Assembly (NCBI GenBank): GCA_027886175.1
Contig: JAJNNQ010000016.1
Coordinates: 3,079,501 to 3,143,500, forward strand
Direction of reading: 5' to 3'
DNA length: 64,000 nucleotides
DNA from: Phylloscopus collybita
Lineage: Eukaryota; Chordata; Aves; Passeriformes; Phylloscopidae
The notes under the pieces were generated by a model. That model was not told the DNA's origin. It saw nothing but the letters and a program-made list of their open reading frames with translations, and ran no database searches. Each line of letters begins with the position of its first letter. Positions within the stretch are counted from its first letter, which is position 1. The translations under genes were made by a program, and so were the position numbers. Below, piece after piece: positions 46,393-58,900 of the stretch.

Positions 46393-49300
46393 GTAAGAAA
46401 TGCTTGCTGGTAAATTATTAACTCACCCCACTCCTTTGGCTGTAGATAGAGTAACTCTGTCAGCAGATGCAGCACCTTCCTTATTTCCAGTCGTGTACCT
46501 GTGAGCCCATTTCTTTTGCAAAGCTCTAATTTTCACCTCACCTTGCTGTGAAGATGGTCTCATGCCTGTGTGTCTGAAGCTACTCTCCTAAAATGGTTTT
46601 GCTCAAGAGGAGCAAGAGTGGCAGCATTTGACTGCAAGTGGAAGTAGGAGAGTGGAAATCACTTAGAGCCTTGCTGAGAGAACAAGTCAACCTCATAGTT
46701 GCTTGCCTAAGGTCTTGAGCACATGTAGGTTTTGAGAATGGCAACTCAGGCTTCACAGATGAACTTTTCACTAAAAGGCAGAACATTCCTTTCTACCTTT
46801 CTGTTTCTGACAAGCCTATTTCTACATCTCTCTGCTTTTCTGTCTCCCCTTCTCTCTCCCTGGACATCTGCAAAGTCTTTCAACACCAAAAACTTACCCT
46901 TAAATACAAATTAATGATAGCACTCTTTAAAAAAGTAGTCAGATCAGTGAATGTGGAACACAGCTTCATTTTAAGAGAAATACATGTGATATGCTCATAG
47001 AAACAAAAGAAAACTCAAGAGCTTGATCCTTAATGTAAGAGTTTCAAATATAACTTTCTATCTAATATCTTTCTTTCTCTGAGAGGAAGACTGGACACTT
47101 GTACCTTACTTGTACCTTTCTTAAGGTACACATTGTACCTTAAGAAATTTTAGTTTTCTTTTGAATGTGTGTGGACTTGGTGAGCCCTAGGTACCTTAAA
47201 CACTGAAATTTCCAGGTGCACCAATCTGCTCTCACAGGAGTTACCTCCACTGAGAAGGTGGGTAGGGAAGAGTTTGTAATTTCAGAGTGGATTATCCTCT
47301 CTACATGAACAATAATCCCTGTGAGTCACCGTGAGAGAAGAGAATTTAAAGGACTCTGTAATTTCTAATTGGATTAGAGATCTTGAAACAACCATTGCCC
47401 ATTTCTGCTTCTCAGAATTCTTGCTCACAGTGCTGAGGCAGACAGTACAGACACAACAATCTGAAGTTCTTGCAGCTCTTCTTACCAAAGGCAATATTTG
47501 AAAGACACAGACAAATTCCATGAGTTTTCTTTTCCCTGTGCAAACCATCTCCAGTGTTTTCCCCATGTGCTGCTGTTCCTGTGACTGAGGGGATGATTGT
47601 GTGGGGGTGAATATTTCCCCCCTGCTAGCACTCTCCAGGTGTTTTAGGGTGGCATTTCAAAACACCAACCAGCTTTGTCCTTCAGGCAGATCCACAAGCC
47701 TTATTCCTGTTGGGCACCCTGCAGCAGGGTTGTATCTCCCTGTTCTCTCCTTATTTCCCTGGGAATTGTCTTTCCTTATGGATGGGCACTCCTATTGAAC
47801 TTGGATGAGTATTTTGCCCTGCAGTGACACCAGGGAGAAGGTGGAATGAATTCCATTCCAATGAACCCCTTCTAGGCTTTTGGGTGTGGGGTTTTGTGTT
47901 GGATTGAGTTGGATATATATTTTTTTTTCTTATTTTTTTTTCTTTTCCTTTATGATGTTTGAACTTTGAGCAGACAAAAGTGGGGATATTTTTTTGCCAG
48001 AGGTTTTCCCTCTCTCTGTTTCTGAGGGGAGCAATGGGAGTTGTAATTAGCAGTAGTGGAAACTGACTCCAAGTGATAGACGACTCAGCACTTGGCAGTC
48101 TCTTCAGCATTCCTGCCAAATGTTCTTCCCTCCGTGATGTTTGCCTCATCCTGGCAACATTCCACCTGCAGAAAAATTAAGCCATTTGCTGGAAGCAAAA
48201 GGAGGATTTGCTTGGGACGCTGCCCAAATGCAAAGCTCGTATTTTAATTGAGGTCTTTTTTTTTTTTTTTTTTTTTAACCTGGAGTGAGGGATGGAATGT
48301 GTTTCTGAGTCCAAGAGCAGATATATGTGTGTAATTATGGGAGAGGGACACTTTCTTGTGTAGCACTGGGACAGCATGTGCACTGCAGGCCCCGTGACAC
48401 ACGTGAGTGTGCCTCAGCCCCTGCCCAACTCTCTCCATCATACCAGTATGGCTTGGGCAGACTCCAACCCCAGAACACAGATCTGATTGTTTCAGGATCA
48501 GATATGCCTCCAAAATGTCTATAACCACTTGAGCAAGTCCCTTGTGCCAAGGTTCCTGTGACAGCATCTCATAGAGTGAGGATAACAAATTATTTGTGAA
48601 AGGAAAAAAAAAAGATCAACCCAGAATGTTCTTGTGCATCACCCATTGTAAGCAGTGTGTCAGAATCCTGAAATCTGATCATTGAGTTACAGCTTCAATT
48701 AAACATCCACAGAACAGATCATCTGAAAGCTGTGCAGAACCCAAGTGTACAACCCAAATTTTACAGCCTGTGAAGGCGAAGCAGAAGAGCCCAGGAGGGC
48801 TGAGGTGTGGGGTGCTGGGGATTGCCAGTGCCCATCATGTCAAGTCATCAGGGTGAAAATCAGGATTAAACATTGGTGTTTAAATAACACTGAGGAGGAG
48901 AAGTGTCTCTCCTATTAGCCCTGTGCTTAGGCTGTTTGCTCCTCTCCTGGAATTTGCTCCTCACGATTTTCCCTGCTGTTCTGTGCTCTCCATCCCCAGG
49001 TTGGTTTGGGTGTGATTACAGTGAGGGGTGACCTCCACAGGGGTTTTCAGGGGCAGGGAGATGGCCCTGGAGGCAGCAGAAACCTCGTGAAACATGGATG
49101 GTGCACTCAGCCCCCACTGGACACGGGGACAGGGCTGCTGAAGGCACCATCTCATTTCACATTTCACAACGTTTCTGGTGCCATCACTCCCAGGAGACCC
49201 TCCATCTGTCACTCTTGTCATGGGGTTGTCCCCTGCTCGACAGACTCTTGCATTTGTTTGCCTGTTGTCACTTCATCCAGCACAAAAGCAAGGAAATAAA

Positions 49301-49906
49301 AATAATTAATTGGGGACCTCTGGAGATCTGGATCTTTGCATTCCTGCAACTCATGGAAGTCAAAACAGATCCAGTAGCCCTTAAATGTTAGCCAGAGCGG
49401 GGGAAACAAATACTACTGGATTTTTTTTTTTAACTGGTAATTGGCTAAATATTTTCTCTGCTGCAATTAAAGGAACCTAGGCAGCCTTTGCTTGTGGGAA
49501 GCTGCTTGTTTATAGTCTCCTGGGCAGGCCTTGTGAAGAAAAGCCTTCTCAGGCCAAATGTGCTGCTAACAGGTGGAGAGGGATCTTTCAGAAGAGTTCC
49601 TGCTAGCACATTAATAGAATCCACTGATCATCCTCAAACAAGGGCTCTGCTGAGAAAGGGAAGTGAAGTAATTATCCATCTGTCCAAATATAGAATGGTT
49701 TAAATAGAGAAGAAAAACCAACACACTTCATCATCTTCCCATTTCACAGTGGTAGTTTGTCATCATGAGAGGTGTTTATCTGAAGGAAATGAAAGATAGA
49801 AGGGCATCAGGCATTGCTTTCGATTTTTTTTTTTTTTTTCATTTTTCTCAGTTGTCTGGCAACTTAAAGATAAGCTTAATGAAAGGAGATTTTTCTCTTG
49901 CACCAG
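46393..49906 (+). other. PTPRO intron 12
   Basis: The 3.5 kb intron has T runs near 48256-48275 and 49825-49839. I recognise no gene or mobile element. Confidence 0.75.
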
Positions 49907-50046
49907 AACCAGCCCCTCCAAAATCACTGTTTGCTGTCAACAAGACTCAGACCTCCGTGACTCTGCTGTGGGTGGAAGAGGGAGTAGCTGATTTCTTTGA
50001 AGTCTACTGCCAGCAGGCTGGATCTGGCCAGGAAACAAAAGTCCAG
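49907..50046 (+). CDS. PTPRO: PTPRO exon 13: first half of the last FN3 module
   Basis: The exon encodes [40 protein letters not shown] and ETKVQ. There is one sequon, [17 protein letters not shown] is the B-C strand core. It has 140 bases, phase 1 in and phase 0 out. The acceptor caccag is preceded by ttttctcttg and the donor is gtatgt. Identity with mammalian PTPRO is high. Confidence 0.96.
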
Positions 50047-50639
50047 GTATGTGTCTCTTCTTTGGTGTCCACTCTTCATTCCCAGAATTAAACCTTTGAA
50101 AGCTAAACTACTCAAGCTGCGCTTCAAATCCTAAAATATTTTCACTCTTTTGCAATGTTAAGGTTGACCTCTGTCTTACTGATGAGATTATGCAACTGGT
50201 TGGAGAGAAACTACGTGCAGTGTCAGTGGAATTGGCTGCACGTGGAAATGTCTAAAGCCTAACAGGCCACAGAACTAAGGGAATGCCAGTGAGAAAAAAA
50301 GGGGGAAATGGTCAGGTAGCTTCGTAAGGAATGGGGAAAATAGACATATTTAGATGCCATGAGATTTCTGACACAGTATCTAATTATTTCTGGAATATTT
50401 TTATTCCTGGGTTTGAGATCTGTTCGCTGAAGTTCAGTAGGAGCTTCCTGGCTGTTTTCAAAGAGTACTTTTATGTCAATGTGGCTGCTCCTCATGCACT
50501 TTATCTCAGGGTATTTTCTTCAAGACCCACCTCCTGAGCCTCACCTGTGAACCTCCTTTTCCTTCTGTCCAGTCAGGTACCTGTGCTCAGCAGCCAATTT
50601 AAATATACTATATATATATACACTATATATACACACACT

Positions 50640-50735
50640 AATTTATTTATATTTATATTTATATTTATATTTATATTTATATTTATATTTATATTTATAT
50701 TTATATTTATATTTATATTTATATTTATATTTTAA
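50640..50735. repeat. (ATATTT)n microsatellite
   Basis: About 14 hexamer units are preceded by TATATA and ACACAC stretches from 50604. Frames here read IFIFIF and are not genes. Confidence 0.95.
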
Positions 50736-52514
50736 TATAATATAAACATATATTTAATGTATAATGTAGACAATATATAATTTATAATTATGCAATATAC
50801 AATATGCATATACAATATGCTGTTCAGTGAAAAATAGAGAGCAGTAGTAGTTTCAATTCCTTGACATTCAGTGCCGTGCAACATGTGAGGTTTACTTTGT
50901 GCTTCAGCTGATGGAATAATGAATCACCCTGATTACATGCCACAAAGCATTATTCTCTTGTGGGCACTGTGACACAAAATGGGGAATCATTCAGAAAGAA
51001 GTGAAAAATTACCTGCTTAAAACCACTGATTACCAGAAAAGACTTGCACACTCTTTATTCTTATGGAAGATCAGTCTGAATTATTTAATATTCTTTTTAA
51101 ATTGAGGCAGACAGTGACTAAAGGAAAAAAAAAAAGCTTAAATGCACTTTAATCTTTTTGGATAATTTAGATTCCACGTTCCTGCTTTTTCAGGCCAGAT
51201 AGCAAAGGTGGTGAAGTCATTGTCATCACTTAACAGAGACTCAAAACAGTGATGAGATCAGGCAAGGAAAGTACCAGAGGATTTGCAACTCCAGTTCAGA
51301 GCAGATCTGTTTCAAGAAGATCAGGAAAAGACTGCTTCATCTGGCAGATGCTCCAGTGGGTGTCTCGTTTGTTGATGGGAACATCTGGCACTGGGTAATG
51401 CACAGGGATTGTCAGCTCACTCCTCATTAGATTCAGCACTCTCTTTTCTGTCTCCATGGAAAACTGGGCAGGGCTCCTTTCTGAGCTGCAGGAAGGGATG
51501 CTTTCCAAGTAGACTGGTTGAAAATTCTTGGTGATTTTTCCATGCTAATTGCATGAACATTTTTGTCTCTTCCCTGCATCTTTAAATCAGTGAAATGAAA
51601 AGCTTTCACAGCTTTCCCATTTTGAACATCTTGGATTTGAGTTGACTAATTTAAATTTTCCCAGAGGGGAAAATGGAAACACCCAACCAAGTCCAGTTGC
51701 CAAAGTGTGGCTCCTCTTTCAGCTCAGGCAATAAAAGTCTCCTCCCTTCCACTCCTCTACATGTGATTTCATCTGCATGGTGTACCTCAGAACTGCTCTC
51801 CAACAGGAGCTGAGAATGAGTGACAAGAGGCTCTTGCAAATATCAGTGCTTAGGACTTGTTCCAGCATTGTGCATTCCCCATCTGGAGCGGGTTCATTCA
51901 TAAAACTTCTCCTTCTTTCCCTTCTAAACCACTGGCTCAGCATCCCTGTTTTTACAACTGTAACCCACCCTTGGTTCTGCTGGACAGTCCAGAAAACCAA
52001 GGGCCTTAAGGATCTCTTTCTTTAAGTCAGTGCCATGTGTTGTTCTTGCTGTGTTTGTCTTCTCTTGCTCTATCAGCATTTAAAATCCACAGAAGTATTC
52101 ACAGGGGTCATAGTAATTAACACATTGTATAAATATGTTACATGGAGTTTCTGCCAGCCAGGAAAACCGAGGTGTAGGGTGATTCATCATAATTATTACC
52201 AAAAAAATTTTGTTTTTCACCTTGACCACTCAAAAGGGCTCACAGGTCTCCACACCCAGAGGAGCTGCCTCAGAGATGTCATGCATTCAAATCAGAATTG
52301 TGATTTCACTCGTGGCAGAGGTTGTGACTGCCTTGGCTGTTCTTTGAATAAAAATAACTTGGTTTTCCTCCCACCTGAGTGTGTGGCTTAGAAACCAGAG
52401 CTCATGAGCTGTGCCCACCTCTGTGATGTCCTGGAGGTCACAGTGCTTTCCCCAGGCGTGTGCCTGACCAACCCACTCTGGGGCACGTGTCCTTCCCTCT
52501 CCTAAAGGCTCTGG

Positions 52515-52810
52515 TGATGCTGTTTAAGATTAACAATGGCAAGGACTCCGAGGTCAGAAGGCTGAAATTACTCCAATCAATCTTTATTACCTGGGAATTT
52601 CTTCCCTTTATACTGTTTTACAAAGAACCCACCCAAGGGGTGGAAGAAAGACAAACTTCTTCAACTACATTGGTCAAGTCAGAGGCCTTCTTCATCAAGA
52701 AAAGGCCCCTCCTAGGGAAAGGAATGCAAACATAGGTCACAGTTAGGAAAACGTGTCTCTTGTTGGCAGAACAGTGCCTGGGAAAGAGTTTCAGAGAAAC
52801 CAAAACATCA
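52515..52810 (-). mobile_element. LTR-like element D
   Basis: Read on the minus strand, it starts TGATGTTTTGGTTTC and ends AACAGCATCA, so both ends carry TGATG/CATCA inverted bases. It has a TATA-like AGTATAAAGGG and an AATAAAGATTG signal only about 20 bases apart. It is 296 bp long. No target duplication is visible and no other copy is in the window, so it may be an LTR or another short retroelement. Confidence 0.5.
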
Positions 52811-53078
52811 CAGCACGAACCATGACTACACTCTGGGGTCCCTGGCGTGCTCTGGGGTGTTCTTGCAGCTGCATTCACCCCTGCTCCTCTCCCCTTTTCT
52901 GCCTGACTATCTGCCTGCTGTCAAGGGCAGGCCCTGCTTACCTTTCCTGCATTTCCCAGTGCTGATTTCTTCCACCAGATCTGACTTTAGGTGCTGGGAA
53001 CGCCGATTTGCGCTCTTGCGTTTTCGGGAGAGGAAACCAACTCACTGCTGTGTGTGCTCTCCCCCCCTGTGTCTGCAG

Positions 53079-53211
53079 GAGCCTGTCACTGTCTCTTCAC
53101 ACGTCGTGACCATTTCCAGCCTGACCCCTGCCACTTCCTACAACTGCAGTGTCACCACCTTCAGCCACAACAGCCCCAGCATCCCCACCTTCATCGCAGT
53201 CTCCACCATGG
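53079..53211 (+). CDS. PTPRO: PTPRO exon 14: second half of the last FN3 module
   Basis: The exon encodes [39 protein letters not shown] and AVSTM, matching mammalian PTPRO. There is one sequon, NCS. It has 133 bases, phase 0 in and phase 1 out. The acceptor is gtctgcag and the donor is gtgagc. Its last complete codon is ATG, the conserved internal methionine of STMVTEMN. Confidence 0.96.
53205..53211 (+). promoter_or_regulatory. PTPRO: Candidate start codon context of short isoform PTPROt
   Basis: The bases ACCATGG form a strong initiation context around the in-frame ATG at 53208-53210. In mammals the short leukocyte/osteoclast isoform begins at this methionine, followed by [10 protein letters not shown], immediately before the membrane helix. 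Use in this bird is inferred. Confidence 0.45.
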
Positions 53212-54147
53212 GTGAGCAGCGCTTCCCTGCTTTCTTCCTCCTCCTCCTCCTCATCCAGCTACATCTGTTTCCCCTTCCTCTCTCTCTAAAGCTGGCCCCA
53301 GGGGTTGTTTGTATCACGAGAAGGCTGCCAGATGTGGATGGGATGGGGGAGCAGCTTTGCAAAGCCCCTAGAAAAAGCCCTTCCCACTTGACTTGGAAGA
53401 ATGTAAACTGGGGGCTCAACTCTGTCCTGGGTTTTAAAAATGAGGGATGTTGTTTGTGGTGTCAGTGCTAAACATTGGGGTACTGCTTGGTCATATTTAT
53501 GGAGAAAAATATTTCCTCAGCCAAGCCCAAACAGGAGGAAAATCACATTCATAAGCTGTTAAGGCTTTCTGCATTCAGCAGAGAAGTGAGAGAGGAGAAA
53601 GATCCTCTGTGGGATCTTCCACAGTCACAGCCAAAAGGCTCCTACAGGAGGATCCCTGGGCATGTGGTTTTCCAGAGTAATTAAACAATTTCAGCCCAGT
53701 TTATTACAAAACCCCAGCTTATTATTTTGCTTCTGGGTCAGAAAAAGCATTGATTATTGTTGAGGAACAACTTCAGAATGGAAATGTGCTTTGGAGACAT
53801 AGATGGTGATGAATATCTGTATTTTGTATTACCTTCACCGTTTTCCCTTGTGTTATAAATGTCAGCTATAAAGGAGAAAAAATAATAAATCAGATCATGT
53901 TAAAGTTTAACAAAAGTGCCAGAGTGAAGTCATTTCCCCAAAGAAATTTTCTAAAAGCAATAGCTACTCAAACCCTCCCTTTTATCTTCTGTGGTAGATT
54001 TTTCTCTCTCTAACACTCCAGGCTCTTTGAGATAAGTCTAAAAAAAAAAAAATAGCCTTATCAACACTCAGGGAAAAAAAACAAAACAAAATGAAAATGT
54101 CAGTGCTTCTGAAGCAAACAACTGAGAGTCACTTTCTGTGTGTGCAG
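53212..54147 (+). other. PTPRO intron 14
   Basis: The 0.9 kb intron shows nothing beyond short A-rich stretches near 54040-54090. Confidence 0.8.
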
Positions 54148-54268
54148 TCACAGAGATGAACCCCAATGTGGTGGTGATCTCCGTGCTGGCCATCCTCAGT
54201 ATCCTCCTGATTGGACTGCTGCTGGTCACTCTTGTTGTGCTCAGGAGAAAACACCTACAAATGGCCAG
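54148..54268 (+). CDS. PTPRO: PTPRO exon 15: transmembrane helix
   Basis: The exon encodes VTEMNPN followed by about 24 hydrophobic residues ([20 protein letters not shown] and on to VVL), then the basic stop-transfer RRKHLQMA. This fits a single-pass type I membrane helix and matches mammalian PTPRO with conservative changes. It has 121 bases, phase 1 in and phase 2 out. The acceptor is gtgcag and the donor is gtaagt. Confidence 0.97.
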
Positions 54269-55871
54269 GTAAGTCCAGATTTGTGCTAATTAAACATAAT
54301 AATAAAGAATCTGGGCACCAGCAAACACATCATGACAATAGTTTCAGCTGAGGATGCTTTTGTGGGTGCTCCTTGAGGTGCTGGTAAAAAGGGTGTCCTC
54401 AAAAGAGTTGTTTTGCTGCTGTTGAGCACCTCTCCTTCTCTCTGCTTTCACTCTTGACATGACTGAGACAAAGCCCCAACCTTTGTCTCATTTTCAGCTT
54501 TGCAGAATTGAGTCCATAAGTGCAATCTCTTATTACAGAAGGATTCTGTCAGAAACTCAAGTGTTAATTAGGATCTGAGGAAAATGGGCATGAGCAGGAC
54601 ATCGAGGGCCTTTGAAAGTCTTTGATATGGTTTGGAACAGGAGATTTTTCCATAGAAACAGATAACATTTTCTGTTTCATGAGAGGGTCTCTCTCACTGT
54701 TTGCCAGTCTTCACCAATCACTTGTACCTTGTGAATATTGAAATTCAATTTCATTTTCTAAGTGATCTTACCTGCAACAGTTCCCTTTGATGTGGGTTGT
54801 TACAGCCTGTGTGAGCTCTGGAAGTTCCCCCAAACCCTAGATATTTGGTTTACCTACTGGTTTTGAAGGTGTCACAGAGTCTTTGTCCTTTTTTTTTTTT
54901 TAAACTGTGTAATGTATTTTATATTCATTTACTGTACTGTCTCGAGGAAGGAAATTATTTCATGTAAAAACAAACTTACATAAAAAAATCTTGTACTTAG
55001 CAGCCTAGCAGATGCTGCATTTTGTGTGTTGTGTCTTGTCCATGTACTCCATGCAACAGATGAGCACATCACACGTATTTTTCAGGTTATCCTTATAAGA
55101 AAAAAATATGTGGTTTGTTCCTTTTACATGTAAATGGCTCTGTGAAAATCCCAGCTAAATTAATTCTCTTTCCTATTTAATTACTGTACAGCCAGCCCAA
55201 AGCTTTTTCACTTCCTCACTGCTTCTAGCCACAGAAGATAAAAACCCCAGAAGGAAATTTAGAAAATAAATCCAGTAAGAAGCTGCAAGCAATTGTTTGC
55301 TTAAATCAAGAAAACAGTCAAGTTAGTTTATAATTCATAGCTGAAAATATTGTACTTGTGATAAAGACACTACTAGAATGTCATTCAGGATTTTTTTTTT
55401 CCTTTCCCTGCAGTTATTTTCATAACTCAAAATTACCTATAATTATCTTGTAAAAAGGACACAATTAACCAACTTCTCCTTAGAGTGGGAACAGTGAATG
55501 TTTAGTAGAGAAAGGTAAATATTTAACCTGTGTACAGGGGCCAGAAACCATTGCTAGTGCCAGGCTATGGAAAGCACAGATCTGGACAGGAGATAAGGAA
55601 TATTTGAGATATATATATATATTTATAAGGAATATTCTTCTGAAGCATCTTTAGCAATTTGATCTCAGGTGGTGTTGAACATTTATTGGTTTTGGACGAC
55701 TAAGTTAAGGGGTTTTAGTTATGTTCATTACAGATGGTCTCAGACCTGGTCACAGATGTGAGTGTTCAGCACTTCCCTGCAACACCAGGAGTTCTCTGTT
55801 AAATGAAGCTCTTTGCAAGTGCTGTGAATCCAAAACCAGTAACTTTTTACCTAATGGTCTTCCTGGAACAG
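54269..55871 (+). other. PTPRO intron 15
   Basis: The 1.6 kb AT-rich intron has a short T run near 54890 and no recognised elements. Confidence 0.78.
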
Positions 55872-55940
55872 GGAGTGCGGGGCTGGGACCTTTGTGAATT
55901 TTGCATCTTTAGAGAGAGATGGAAAGCTCCCCTATAACTG
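55872..55940 (+). CDS. PTPRO: PTPRO exon 16: juxtamembrane segment
   Basis: The exon encodes RECGAGTFVNFASLERDGKL and PYNW, identical to the mammalian juxtamembrane sequence as I recall it. It has 69 bases and is phase 2 on both sides, with the split tryptophan codon at its end. The acceptor is ggaacag and the donor is gtgagt. It joins in frame to either exon 17 or exon 18. Confidence 0.96.
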
Positions 55941-58900
55941 GTGAGTGTTTGAAGCAAAGCTTGTGTTTATTCCCCCATCTCTGCTTTTTTGGCAACCCTT
56001 ATCTGTAATCTTAAAGAGGTTATTCTTCATGTTATATTGCTGTCCCTCTTTAGGATAGAGCTACTAGGCTTGTTAATTTTGTGTTTGATTCCTTGAATAT
56101 ATTTTATTTCTTGAATGATGACTGAAAGGCATGCATTCTGTCACCTGCTATTTTTAATAGGCAATGATGTATTTGCATGTCAGCCAAGCTGCAGAGAGAT
56201 GTGTTTTGGGAGGAATTTTTATTTTTTTTGCCTTTCTCTTACAGACTTATTTCCTAAAATAACACAACTGTTAGAAACTTGATCTATAAATTCATTAGCA
56301 CTTCCATATATTTGCATCCAGCAGTAAGCTTATTTGTAGATGACTAATTACCAACTGTCTTCATACAGTGCCTGTAATAAATATTTCCTTATGTTACAAG
56401 ACGAGGACAAGCCAACTCAAATATATAGTGTAACTTAATGTTCAGTGCTGTTGAAAAAAAAAAAACAAACAAAAAAACCCCTAAATATGTCTTGCTGGTC
56501 TAGAAAATCACCTGCAAGAGTTGCAGGCACTGATATGGACTCTAAATCATCAAGCTGAAGAGAAGTATTTGAACAAAGAAAATCTCTAGGATCAGCTTTT
56601 ATAGAAATAAAAGGCTCTGAGAGCTGCCTGGCACCAGTGTGGTCATTTCCATTCCTGTTTTGATAATCAAATGAGTGGGAATGACAGACCCAAGGTTTGC
56701 TGCTCCCTGCAAAAAACCTCTTCTCTTTCAAGGCAGGTCCAAACACAGACATTTATTTACGAGCATGACATCAGCCCCATCCCAGCAGGTCAGAAGAAAA
56801 TACACCCTTTACACCCATGCTCAGCTTTGAAGCTAAGAGAACTTGGAAAGAAAGGAAAAGTTGGCTCACAGGGAGCTGCTTCCATGAGCTCACAGGGCAC
56901 AGCCTGCCAGCCAGGCTGGCATTGAATGGATTGACACTGCACCACCACAAGGTTTTGCTAAGAGTTCTGCAAAGGGAGCTAACGAGCCCAGCAAATCTTG
57001 TCAACATCTCACCAGTGCTGCTAATTAACTGGATGTTAAACAAGCTCCACTGCCTGGCTTTAGCTTTAATAGCAGCCAGCTGTATGCAGTGCAAATGGAA
57101 CCACCCCTCAGCTCCTCTTGCTCAGGCTATATTAATGGCAAAAAAAAAAAAAAAGTCAGAAGATCAAACACTCACGTTAATTAAATGGCCAAGCTTGGAT
57201 GAAATTATTAAACTAGCAACAGACATTATTAAAACCATTAAAGGCTTTTTTAGGCTTTTTTTTTTTTAATGGGAAGGGGATTAATAGGTTTGGATGTGAG
57301 AGTGAAGGTTCTTGCTGCTTGATTTAGTATATGTGTGTGTGTGTGTATGCATATATGTATACGTGCATAAATTAAGCTATAAAAATATAAACAGAGGAAA
57401 GCATTCCTGCTTAACACCTCCACAGTTTGGTTTTTTTTGGAGCTGAAGGCAATGTGTCCTTATCCTATGGTCCTTTTTTCTCTGAGAGTTGTTTTGTGTG
57501 CCTCTGTTGTCTGATGTCAAGACCAGATCCACAATCCATCAAGGCAGCCAGGTGGGGAATGTGGCCCTGAAAACACAGAGAAGGGTTGGCTCATTCCAGG
57601 GATCTAGTCAGGGAGCTAATTCCTAAGGGAAGCTCAGCAGTGTTTTCAGGATTTGAGCAATCTCTGCATGTCTTTCTTTTAATTAAGTTGTTCCATATGC
57701 CTGAGCAGGATGGGAAATTGCAGAAAAAACCCCCCCAGTATTGTATTTATTAGGCAATTACATATTTTTCATATGTCGAATAAAATCAATTGCTTGAGCT
57801 GCCAGAGCTCCTAGTCTGTGAGTATAAATCAGTTTGCAAGTATGTTAGCCAGTGATTTGATAAAGAGTGGAAAATTCTTGTGAGGATTGACAATGCAAGA
57901 AGCCCAGGCTTGAATAATTCCCTCTGCCTCTGCAGGCAAGAGGAAATAAAAGCTTCACGTGGAGTTTCTCAAAGGAAAGAGAAGTATTCCAGCAACATCA
58001 TCGCTTCTCTGTCCCAAGCCTAATGGAAACCTGAGATCTGCTCATGGAAAACTGAATTTCATCCTCAGTCCAGCCCCACAGAAACTCAAATGAGCCTTAA
58101 GGGCCTGACTCTGCAGTGGCTGTGGTGTATGATTAACCATGATTCACCAGAAAGGGCTCCTGCCTCTGGCTGAGCCACACAATTCCTACCAAAGCCTGGG
58201 GAAGGTGCCCTGCAGAAAACACACTGCCCATTTCCTCTACAGCAGCCAAGCTCATTAAAGCATAAATTGGAGTTTTCACTGCATGGGCAGAGGGTTTCCT
58301 CACTGCTGGGAAGATTGAGATTAGAGATGATTACATTTGACATGACTTATTTATCAGGGAAAACACAGTGTCTACCAACTTCATAAGAGCCAAGGGTGCT
58401 GAACAAGGAAAATTTAACTTTGTGTTTCCTCTTTAGAACAGCTGCAGGAGGATGGTATCACTTTTAAGGCAGCAGGGGGAAAAACACACTGAGGGTGTAT
58501 TTGACTTAAAAAATAAACAAACAAAAAAACCCCTAAAAAACCAACAAAGCAAAACAAAAAAAAAAAACAAACAAACAAAAAAAAAACCACAAAAAAACCA
58601 AACACCACAAACCCCCCCCAAACAAACAAACAAACAAACCAAAACAAAAAACCACCCCACCACTTCTACTGGAGCCAAGTTTGTTTAAGTTTCATGAGTT
58701 TTTTATATTTCCAAAGTGCCTGGAGCCCATTTCATCAATAGGTAGAAGGGGCCAGAGTCCTGAATTAATGCACAGCAGAACCTGGTAAACTGCTTGCAAA
58801 TACAGAAGTTTAGAAGGATTTTGTACTCATACTTCCTTTAGCCTCAGTAAAAACTGCTGTGGATAATTATTCACAGAAACCACAGCTGGAAGGGCTGTTC

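Larger units (their letters stand above)
50047..53078 (+). other. PTPRO intron 13
   Basis: The 3.0 kb intron holds a (TTTATA)n block at 50640-50735, an LTR-like element at 52515-52810 and a small CpG cluster at 53001-53026 just before exon 14. Confidence 0.8.
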
